DNA of 64,000 nucleotides from assembly GCF_964340395.1 (NCBI RefSeq), contig NC_135566.1:9070001-9134000 (forward strand), in the 5' to 3' direction. This document shows positions 1 through 64,000 of this stretch, piece by piece. Positions within the stretch are counted from its first letter, which is position 1, and each line of letters begins with the position of its first letter. Position numbers and translations under genes: made by a program. Source of the DNA: Glandiceps talaboti. Taxonomy: Eukaryota; Hemichordata; Enteropneusta; Spengelidae. The notes under the pieces are model-generated. The model saw only the letters and a list, made by a program, of their open reading frames with translations. It was not told where the DNA came from and made no database searches.

Positions 1-21394
<21,394 letters not shown>

Positions 21395-21645
21395 AGGAAT
21401 GACCGCAACTAGCAAAATATAACTCAAACAATAGATTAGCGTAGGGGTGTTTTGTATTTAGCGTTTATATTACATACGTGTATTTTCCTTTCTGTCGTGA
21501 AATTTTTACTGATTTATACACATCGATCGTTCCTAGTCAGACACAGAATTGTCTTTGAAATTATAACAGAAATGTGTACTTTTCATACCAGTCAGCCACG
21601 TCTTCACATATTCAATGCTGTAAGAAAAATAGCTTGTTCTATAAC

Positions 21646-21651
21646 AATAAA
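21646..21651 (+). promoter_or_regulatory. Polyadenylation signal AATAAA for gene A
   Basis: A canonical AATAAA lies 252 bp after the gene A stop and is the first on this strand after the stop. It would give a 3' UTR of about 270 nt. Confidence 0.7.
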
Positions 21652-21980
21652 GTCTAATTAAATGTCATTTCATTTTTACTTATATCAAGTAAATTACGAA
21701 TCTGTCATTCACAGTTGTTTCACTTCTATCAATATTATACTAATATTATCAAAACTAAGTGATCATCTGGTGATCAAACTTACACAATGTTTATTATTCA
21801 AATATTCCGGTTTGCTTAGACTATAGTGGTCCAAACTAAAATGTTGCCAGTTTCAAAAATGTTACCAGTTTGAAATTGATCATAGTGTTTCCGGTATATC
21901 AGTATACTTTAGTTATTATGTTCTTTATATGTATATTTCTCTACTGTTGATACTCCATAAATCCTCGTTTACATCCAAGG

Positions 21981-22563
21981 TACGAGTATAGAGTTAGTGT
22001 CAGATTCAGACTCAGATTCAGATAGCGTCATCATGAGCGTCAGATAGCCTCACAGATCAGAAGACACCCGACGGCCCGGCCGGGAGGACTCAATCAAACC
22101 TGAAATAATACCCTTGAGACTACATGGAAAGATTCCGCTTCACAGCCTTTTGATGGCAGTAGGAATGACACTGCTTGCACAATTTTTATTTGGGAAAAAT
22201 ACGTGAAATAGAGTTGAAATACTTGCCACCATGACACGAGTATATAGCCCCAAGTTCAGCCACTCACTATGTTCGTTGGTTGATACATGTTGGATCAGTA
22301 AAGGTGTCAGTAAAAATTAAGTTTATGTTGCCATTTTTTTTTTTAAAAATTCAATTTTAAATTTTAAAAATTGTGTAAGCAGAGACATTCCACCTTCCAT
22401 CAAAATGTTATGAAGCAGAATCTTTCCCCATAGTCTCAACGGTATTATTTCAGGTTTGATTGAATCCGTCGGGTGTCTTCGGATCTGACGCTATCTGACG
22501 CTCAATATGACACTCAATATGACGCTACCTGAATCTGAATCTGACGCCAACTTTATACTCGTC
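21981..22563. mobile_element. Foldback MITE-like element with about 200-bp terminal inverted repeats
   Basis: The left arm (21981-22187, begins TACGAGTATAGAGTTAGTG) is the inverse of the right arm (22365-22563, ends CCAACTTTATACTCGTC). Matching blocks include GTCAGATTCAGA, GATAGCGTCAT, GAAGACACCCGACGG, TCAATCAAACCTGAAATAAT, GGAAAGATTC and TTTTGATGG. The centre (about 22188-22364) is AT-rich and has no coding capacity. AAGG flanks both ends (21977-21980 and 22564-22567) and may be a 4-bp target-site duplication. This fits a non-autonomous DNA transposon of unknown superfamily. Confidence 0.82.
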
Positions 22564-22919
22564 AAGGTGGTTTAGTTATCTTTATGACCAAAGTGTGTTT
22601 ACTGTGTGTATGTTTTGTTTACTACTAAATATAATAAATATCCAGGGAAGCATACTGACCAGTCGTGGTTCTTTTTTGAGCATACGAGAAGTGAAGACAG
22701 AACCGTGCATGCACGTACACAATTTTTACGTCATACGTGCGTGTCCTCGCTCTCCTTTTGTGTCTACATACCTAACCCACCTGTCTGTCAGCCTACACAC
22801 ACACACACACACATTTATTACCAGCATTCCTTCCAAGCTACCTGTGTACTTTCCACCAGTACTCATATTTAACGGGGTCGAGTATTTTTCATTACATTAT
22901 TGTTAAAAATTCTACAAGA

Positions 22920-23045
22920 CAAGTACTGCGCTGCGCCGGTCAAACTTAGACTGTAAGATAGGTCGTGTCACCCGCTCTACTATCTCGTCTCAGGATTTGA
23001 CCAATGTGTGAGGGCGTCCTGTCACGGCGTACCTTACAGACTAGG
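22920..23045 (+). repeat. Short dispersed repeat, copy 1
   Basis: The block TTGACCAATGTGTGAGGGCG, TCCTGTCACGGCGTAC (22997-23032) recurs at 28706-28741 and, inverted, at 23622-23655. Upstream GGTCGTGTCACCCG aligns with GACACGACG of the inverted copy. The family is about 80-90 bp and unnamed. Confidence 0.65.
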
Positions 23046-23621
23046 TCAAACTGAGGCTTTCTAAAATTAGAAATAAATCTATCAAATGTTTACCAACTGT
23101 CAAATTGTTACAACATTTTCAGGTCTCGTGTTAAAAATAATATCCATCTTACATAACAGCAATTACACATCGAATCAATATAATAGGAAACATGAAATAC
23201 GCATTGTAATTACACTAAAACCACTATCCACGTCCAAAGAACTCCTCTGTGGTGTGTAGACCAAACACATCTATATAATATTTACTTTGCGGTATTTAAT
23301 GTGATACATACGATTGAAGACTCTGGTAGAAAACATGAGAATCACAATGTCCTTAAAAAAAGATAATTTCGTTACCAACAGCAAATAAGTTGAGCAATGA
23401 TAAAGAGAGTACATTAGCTGATTACCTTGTTTTATTGGAGTTCATTAAGAATTACTGAAGGTACCTATAGGTTATGTTATTAATGTACACATACGTATAT
23501 CATGTATAAAGAGCAATTGAAGGTTTGTAAACATATTTAAAGTATTTTCGTTTCACTATAATTTGAGACTGAATTGCACAAGTTGAAAGATTCAGTACAT
23601 GTAACCTAATCAGTAGATAAA
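23046..23621. other. Intergenic stretch between convergent genes
   Basis: This is AT-rich sequence between the 3' ends of gene A and the Rolling-stone-like gene. No coding exon is visible. On the minus strand AATAAA (plus-strand TTTATT at 23431-23436) lies about 400 bp past the Rolling-stone-like stop and could be its polyadenylation signal. Confidence 0.5.
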
Positions 23622-23705
23622 TCATGACGGGGCGCCCTCACTCATCGGTCAACCCCTCTCATGAGAGGAGGCCGATAAGGGCGGAACGACACGACGTATC
23701 GTACA
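23622..23705 (-). repeat. Short dispersed repeat, copy 2 (inverted)
   Basis: Reverse complement reads GATACGTCGTGTCG, CCGCCCTTATCGGCCTCCTC, TCATGAGAGGGGTTGACCGA, TGAGTGAGGGCGCCCCGTCA. It carries the small palindrome CCTCTCATGAGAGG also present in the copy at 28.7 kb. It lies just downstream of the Rolling-stone-like gene. Confidence 0.65.
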
Positions 23706-23831
23706 GGCTACATGTGACTTGATTTAACGTAATCAAAAGATAACGACATGATGAACTGCGGTAATAACTGCATCATAATACAGCGCTGGGCCTTCAAAGT
23801 AAGGCCCAATGGGTATTGAGTATTTACATTA

Positions 23832-26912
<3,081 letters not shown>

Positions 26913-28659
26913 TATTTGACAAATACAACTGGAGACAAATTTGCAGGCATAAAATCAACGTAAAATCAATGTCTCAACTTAGTGTTGAACAAATAGTTTG
27001 GTTTCTCGAGAAGCGATGTCGACTCTAACAATAATGACAACCAAACACGGAGTGAAAATAATGAACAAGTCAATATATGCTTTTCGTCTTACGTAACTTT
27101 ACTATTGTCCACCTTTATCGCGGCTTCAAAGTTGGCGAAATTTGATTTCAGTTGAAATGGGACAATGTGGTGTGTAGTTTGGTTCTAATGTTTGAACAAC
27201 CAATCAATATATAACTGGACATTGTACTCCTCCGTCACAAACGTGCATACCTACACTCCGACCTTTCACCCGGTTTATTACTGATCACATTTCCATTATT
27301 AGGCCTAAACAAATATTGTTTGGTTCCGGTTACCCGACCCCACCCAGGCTTTCACTACGTACCGACCCTAACTTTTTTTGTACGTATTCGAGAAAAGTAA
27401 TAAAACCGCAAAAATTGTGAAGTCTCACGAAAACTAGTGGATGCGGAGGAAACTGACATCAACTTAAAAGACAATATAAAACTGTTCTTCCAATCTGTAA
27501 TGGCTGTACAACTTGATAGGAAGAAATTAATAACACGGAGGCCATTTGGAAAACAATATATGGAAACTCGAACCTGAACTAGACACTCAGACAATAAAAT
27601 AAAAAAAAAAAAAAAAATCAACCTATCCCACCTATTCTAAAATTGAGTGTAATCGGAACCACGCAATTTTTTTATTAAGCCCGAGAGATCTTACGAGAGA
27701 TCGTAAGATTCGATGAAAGATAGCATTTAGTCTGCCAACGTGGCTTCTGACTAAACCACGTGAATCGTAATAATACCGTATAAGAGCTAGACTAGATAGC
27801 ACCAAACTACTTACTACTTCTACAGAGCTATAGCTATCATGACGATTTAGCCAGAGGCTGGTATACGACGTCCCCCCCCCCCCCGTGCAATCAGTCAAGT
27901 TTTAATTTGTATTGGAAGATATCGATAATTCATGTGCTTTTTCTAATGACAGTAGTCTTGCTGCTAGACGTTCGGGCTTTCTTTCGATGCTATAACTATA
28001 AGCGAACGAAGTTCCATCCGCGATAGCGTTGTTCGGCGGTGTGTCGTATTTTATCGGAAGAACATCCGAGGGCTAGCTGATAGACTATAATGACAGCAGC
28101 CGGGGACAGGAGTCCACCCTTCATCGACACTGAATTCGATACAACACTGGCATCTAGACTATATTGAGAGTGATGCGTGCAGCATCTTACCAAGACGTGA
28201 CAGATACGTATCATCCAAGGACACGTCAATATTGTTACTCCATGCTGTATTCTAATAATCATGACATTTATCGAACGCACCTCCGAACCTTCGTCGTCAC
28301 TGAGATGCCGTTTGGCTTACAATTTGTCTGGTCTCAACAAATAATTGCACAGACAGACAGTATCACATTAATTAATAGTGATTCGACTTTTATTAATTTA
28401 GCTTACACATGTCTAATTTCGGGATCGATTTCGACAAATGCATTTAAACAAATTAAAACAACTAATAAAGGGTGATTTGTCTTCTACAACGTGCCATCTG
28501 TACTGGTACTGAAGGCACACTGATTTCATTATGCCGATTGAGTACCAACCACCGTCCTACCAAGTTTCCGGCACATCAGATAGCCTGTTATCAGCAGTAT
28601 CATAAACTGACGTCCTAATTGCAACATTCCTGAATTGTGACGCGTGTAGACTCAGTCTT
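26913..28659. other. Upstream region of the Rolling-stone-like gene
   Basis: This presumably carries the promoter of the Rolling-stone-like gene and the 3' end of the unrecognised membrane-protein gene. I see a 17-bp A run (about 27601-27617), a C run (27873-27885) and the hairpin ATCTTACG-AGAGAT-CGTAAGAT (27689-27710). I see no TATA box in a convincing position and no coding exon. Confidence 0.5.
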
Positions 28660-28750
28660 TAAGATACGTTGTCTCCCTCCGGCCTCCTCTTGAGAGGAGT
28701 TGCAATTGACCGATGTGTGAGGGCGCTCCGTCACGGCGTACGTACCTCAT
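28660..28750 (+). repeat. Short dispersed repeat, copy 3
   Basis: GATACGTTGTCTCCC, GGCCTCCTCTTGAGAGGAG and TTGACCGATGTGTGAGGGCG, CTCCGTCACGGCGTAC match the copies near 23.0 and 23.7 kb. It lies about 125 bp past the stop of the gene at 28875-30868. Confidence 0.7.
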
Positions 28751-28874
28751 AAGGCTTTTCCCTACAAGTGCCATAAAGTAATGATTTGAAAATCTGGTGG
28801 TGTGTTTTGTTCTTAGGCTAGTGATTCATATCACAAAGGTCATAACATGAATGTATATTATAGTGATCGTTATT

Positions 28875-30868
28875 CTAAACACTGTCCATGGATCCGTAGT
28901 TCACATGACTGCCTCTATTTGTGACAACATTAATCTCAGAATCTGCAGAACTGCATCCCCTTTTCCAGGAAACCATTGGATCACACGAATGGTCAATATC
29001 AGGCCGAGAATGTGACATTGATGAGGTGGAATTGAGACATGGCCTGGGAGATGTCGATGTTATGCCCAACGTGGCGTTTGTGGCAACAAGGCGTGTATTA
29101 ACCTGTTCTTGTTCATTTACTAAATTAAAATGTTCCTGCTGGTTTTCTGCGCCATTCTGACGGCCGGTTTGCCGTGAAGTCACACTGCAATCATGGTCAG
29201 CCATGTTATGTCGATCAGAAATACGTCGATGACGTGGCCATTCCTCCCACGGATCACGAAGAAGTTTGTATCGTCCACCATATTCCAAATCTTCAGCTTT
29301 CCCACTTAAAAACATCATATCCCAAAAGAAACTGGCAAAGTGGTATCTGAAAAGTGTGAAAATGGTCGGGGGATTTTGATAAAAAGAAATACTGCTATGG
29401 ACGTTTTGGGGTTTATTCATCGTAAGTTTAATAGATTTTGGCAATCATGAGTTACAAACATGGACTAGACATGTACGTTGTTTCACATTGCAAAAAAACG
29501 TGCCTCGTCAAATAAAAAATCAATAAAATAGAAATTTCTCATCTATATTACCATTGACGATGTGAATATTTTTATACATTTCTTTTTCAATTATAGACGT
29601 ATATGCCATATAAACACACATTGTAAGGCAGGGAGGTAGGCAGACATACATACATACATACATAATATACATACATACATACATACATACATACATACAT
29701 ACATACATACATACATACATACATACATACATACATACATACATACATACATACACAGACAGACAGACAGACAGACAGACATACATACATACATACATAC
29801 ATACATACATACATACATACATACAAACACACATACATACATACATACATACATACATACATACATACATACATACATACACAGACAGACAGACATACAT
29901 ACATACATACATACATACATACATACATACATACATACATACATACATACATACATACATACATACATACATACAGATAGGTAGACAGACAGACAGACAG
30001 GCAGACATGCAGGTAAACAGACAGACAAACAGATCTAGACAGACATAACTCAAAATACTAACCTCAGAGCAATTTCGGCAGTCATTCCCAGTATATCAAC
30101 CACATTGGCCAAATTTGAGACATCTATAGTCCCTGTATGATCTTGACTTGGGACACTGGTAATGACTCCTTCAATATCAGCAATTTCTTCTTGTAGATTG
30201 CCGCTATAAATTGTCCATAATGTTTTAGTAATATAGACTGTTACAATCACGAACTCAACGAAATTTGTCAAACTTGCGAAGCAGAATACCACAAATGAGA
30301 GGAAACCATGCCAGCAACTAGGTTTGGTATCTCTGTAGACAACTGTCAGAGGACCGTTCTCGTTAGCGACTACTTGTAGAACAAACCAGGCCACAAGCCC
30401 ACACGGCAAAGCAAGGTATCTTTCGGGTCGATGTCTTAAGTACAATGACTCAAACGAGAAAATGAAAATAAAGTAGGCAACTACGAAAATCACAACTAAG
30501 AAACGTTTCATAAACCAGTTGTATTTGAATATTGATCCAAGACAGCCTTTAACACATTGACAACCACATCCGAGTCTACAACGGGTTCCACGGAAATATA
30601 AGGCGACCACTGGTATAACAATTATCATTGATAAGAATGGTTCGAGGACTTCAACCACTGTAGCAAATTTATTTAGACTGTGAACTTGGAATTCACATTC
30701 AGCATTTGATTGGTTGAATTCGTAAGCACATAAAAGTTCCAAAATCAACTCTACAGCAACCAAACCGACGGCAACGCAGACAATTATGATAACCAGCAGA
30801 CAGCAACATTTCACTTTCCACGTGTGTTTTACAGGTTCCGTGTCTTGTCCTTGTTGTTGTCGTTCCAT
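28875..30868 (-). CDS. Unrecognised multi-pass membrane protein, 425 aa, 2 exons
   Basis: Coding exons: 30063-30868 and 28875-29346, joined in phase 2 (AG|GTTAGT donor, TTTTCAG acceptor). The start is MERQQQGQD, with GAT before ATG and G after. At least five hydrophobic segments lie at about residues 20-46, 69-92, 119-142, 150-168 and 183-210. Cysteine-rich stretches are CCCLLVII at the start and RCRLGCGCQC between helices 2 and 3. An EIALRYHFASFFWDMMF segment crosses the exon join. The last 130 residues are polar (Gln-, Asn-, Ser-rich) and probably cytoplasmic. I compared the order of motifs with TMEM26 from memory and it does not fit. It shares strand with both neighbours. A possible minus-strand AATAAA is at 28389-28394. 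Confidence 0.85.
29641..30020. repeat. Compound (TACA)n/(CAGA)n microsatellite in the intron
   Basis: This is about 380 bp of TACA arrays broken by CAGA arrays at about 29755-29780, 29881-29893 and 29984-30004. It fills over half of the single intron (29347-30062) of the membrane-protein gene and ends 40 bp from its donor. Long Tyr-Val-Cys-Met ORFs here are artefacts. Confidence 0.97.
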
Positions 30869-31114
30869 ATCCTCGTAATTTACTGATCAATATCTATTTC
30901 GTCCAATTGCAGGTGCGAGTCGACAGTAAACGAACCTTTGCACTCTACCTCACACTTACTGCAGTGTGTCCATACGCTAATAACATTCATATCATATATC
31001 CCCACTGTACTAGGGCAGACATCGCCTTGATTCCATGTCGTATCTTAACGCAATAAGCCTGTCGTTACAACCACGTAAAACTCTGTCAGTCTACAGCACC
31101 TTGTCCAAAAAGGT

Positions 31115-31164
31115 CTTGAATCACAGACAACTAACACATGTGTTAGTTGTCTGTGCTTGAATCA
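31115..31164. repeat. 34-bp perfect palindrome between 9-bp direct repeats
   Basis: The palindrome 31122-31155 (CACAGACAACTAACA-CATG-TGTTAGTTGTCTGTG) is perfect. CTTGAATCA occurs at both borders (31115-31123 and 31156-31164), overlapping the left edge by two bases. This looks like a target duplication around a tiny inverted-repeat remnant, or a dyad regulatory site. Confidence 0.8.
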
Positions 31165-31916
31165 ATAGATAAACGTTTGACGTTCACGTTTAACTGTACT
31201 CAATCAAAATAGTTGTTACGTAAAGGTATGCGTTTTAGTTGATAGCTCAATCGTAGATACGAAAGTGAAAACAATATATACTATATTCTGACCTGAAACC
31301 GGAAATTCCAGCATCTATAAATAGTACAGTGTGATTTACCGTGTTTCACCCAATCTCTATTTCAATGAAGAGAATTTCCACTGAACTGTATAGCATGGGG
31401 AATCCCCTTCAATGGAGTCATTGATCTACATATAAGGCAGACGAATTCCCATCATGCTGTGCAAGAACTGCTGAGACGTGTTTGCACGCTAGTTATTTCG
31501 TGTTCGAATGTAATCATTTTGATAAAGATGGAATGACCAAATATATTATATAACCTTGCAATTACGAACCAAGTTGAACAAACTGCGTGACTGATCATTT
31601 TGTCGAGATCAACTGTCTGAGTGTGTTGGTTGACATATCTGCATATACGCCCCATGTAGTCAAGCACATCTTTTCAATAGCGACATGGAATGGTTCTGTG
31701 TTTGCATTCAGACAGTGAGGACGATAAGTGGGTCAGGGGTTACGGAATGTGCTGTCTTGATAATGATGCATGCCCAAAGGCGTATTGGAAGAACAGCGTA
31801 TGACTGATAGATGTATTCAATTCTTTGTAAAGCATGGGGTCACTTGGTGTGAACTTTCTTAAACGTGAATGCTTCTGCGACCACATTTTGTCCTTTTTAA
31901 TAGCAATAAGCAACGT

Positions 31917-31972
31917 ATGTATGTATGTATGTATGTATGTATGTATGTATGTATGTATGTATGTATGTATGT
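31917..31972. repeat. (TATG)n microsatellite
   Basis: About 14 units of TATG/GTAT, uninterrupted. Confidence 0.97.
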
Positions 31973-32754
31973 TAAAATAACAGGCTATATTGGAAGGTAA
32001 GGTCAGAAATGTTTTTAATTTCAAAACAAATTACAAGATTTACACACACGTTCCTTGGTTATAGGTCACATGCACACGGTTTCGCCTGATGAAATTAGCT
32101 GAAATATGTATAAAAGACGTCAATGTGTACACTTGCAGCAGTTAACTAGTGAACTACGGTATATATTATGAAGACCAAACGCAAAGTTACAGCCACGTAA
32201 ACCACGTGTTTTGCTCAATAGAAAAGAGGTGCAGCCAACAGGCAGATTTGTGACTTTCATTAATTATGTATTGTTTCTGACCTAAAATAATGTTTTAATA
32301 GTAGCGCTCCCTCAAAAAAATTCTGGGGAGAATGTTTAGCTGTTCTTATGTGCCCACCCACTTGTGATAAAAGATATCTACCCTCCCTCCCTCCCAATGG
32401 GTTTCAACTTGCACGCCAACCTACTGTCAATGAGTATGCTTTACCCACACCCCAACAGGAAAACGTTTGTGTTATCCACTATACTAACAATTCATTTTAA
32501 CGTTAACAATATGAGCCCCTCCCCGCACAATTACATGTTTTCGCCTCCAACTGTATCAAAATCATGAAAAAAGACTCCAAGGATAGTTATCATCACCATC
32601 AGCGCTATGCTTAAATGCACACTGACTTCATATCGTATATTGTGTACCTCTGCAGAAACCATATTAAAAGGTCTTTTAATAAATCAAGTTGTCAACACAT
32701 TTTGTCCATTTATGTAATTTGAAGAGAAACGGTCATAATGTCTTTGTCACCGTC

Positions 32755-63716
<30,962 letters not shown>

Positions 63717-64000
63717 CTAGAATAAACAAATTTAGCAATTGATTATTTATTTCAGTTATCACTTTTAATGTTGAAATTCTGTCTGTCTGCCTGTTCGAAT
63801 ATGCCATGCAAGATTGTGAAATGAAGAGATATGCACATGTCGTCTATAGTTTGCCCTAGTTTATGCAAGGCGAGGTAGACAGTGATAAATGAGTGTGATA
63901 TTGCTATCCACAGACAAATGAATGAACGGACATGGCTCATTCCTTTGGGTCTCTCCGGACTTTGCTAGTTTGGGCTAATCCATAAATGTATATAAGAATG
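63717..64000 (-). other. Right edge, upstream of the first visible exon of gene B
   Basis: This is an intron or 5' sequence. A minus-strand ORF beginning MSHVRSFICLWIAISHSF (63887-63940) has a hydrophobic start like a signal peptide, but I find no donor that would join it in phase 1 to exon 63564-63716. Confidence 0.4.

Larger units (their letters stand above)
30869..32754. other. Intergenic region between gene B and the membrane-protein gene
   Basis: This holds the 3' flank of gene B and the upstream region of the 425-aa gene. It contains a perfect palindrome (31122-31155) and a TATG microsatellite (31917-31972). A plus-strand TATAAATAG at 31316 has no gene downstream on that strand. I found no further 3' exons of gene B and no canonical AATAAA close after its stop. 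Confidence 0.55.

Noticed and set aside
29520-30053. Long ORFs of Tyr-Val-Cys-Met repeats
   Set aside because: They are all translations of the TACA/CAGA microsatellite; the true coding exon ends at 30063.
28875-30868. TMEM26 identity for the unknown membrane protein
   Set aside because: A few words look alike (for example VDILGMTAE), but the order of helices and motifs differs.
31316-31324. TATAAATAG as a promoter
   Set aside because: It is on the plus strand with no plus-strand gene downstream.
63752-63940. Possible signal-peptide exon of gene B (MSHVRSFICLW...)
   Set aside because: No GT donor in the required phase 1 with a good consensus; kept only as a remark.

Overview
The window is eukaryotic nuclear DNA from an intron-rich invertebrate animal. 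The introns are short (mostly 0.1-1 kb) with GT-AG ends, the coding exons are 80-330 bp, and nearly every intron or intergenic stretch carries long di- or tetranucleotide microsatellites and small non-autonomous transposons. The secreted multidomain proteins built from fibronectin-III-like (FN3) modules, together with a Rolling-stone-like gene, suggest a marine bilaterian (for example hemichordate, amphioxus or lophotrochozoan). The sequence does not let me name the phylum with confidence.

Layout: (1) about 1-21,394, plus strand: the 3' part of a giant gene (gene A; 39 exons followed here, about 2,640 residues). It encodes a type I membrane protein with an FN3-like module array, a lectin/LamG-like insert, a GAIN-like membrane-proximal region with a tetrabasic furin-type site, two cadherin-like/tandem-95-like repeats with an EGF domain, one transmembrane helix and a long acidic cytoplasmic tail. 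(2) 21,395-23,831: intergenic, with a 583-bp foldback MITE and copies of a short dispersed repeat. (3) 23,832-26,912, minus strand: a complete 3-exon Rolling-stone-like membrane protein, 294 aa. (4) 28,875-30,868, minus strand: a complete 2-exon multi-pass membrane protein of 425 aa that I do not recognise. (5) 32,755-63,716, minus strand: a second giant gene (gene B; 52 exons followed, about 3,260 residues, 5' end beyond the right edge). It has N-terminal EGF/cysteine-rich domains, a long array of the same FN3-like modules and a DUF642/CBM-like jelly-roll insert. It ends in a stop codon with no transmembrane segment.

Genes A and B share module type, exon-phase habit and a cysteine-rich insert, so they look like paralogues. 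They lie tail to tail around two small membrane-protein genes. A plausible reading is one membrane-anchored and one secreted or truncated member of a giant cell-surface/adhesion family, but the function is unknown.

Exon boundaries come from reading GT/AG sites that keep the frame. Phases agree across all joins except the one between the second and third visible exons of gene B. None has transcript support here.
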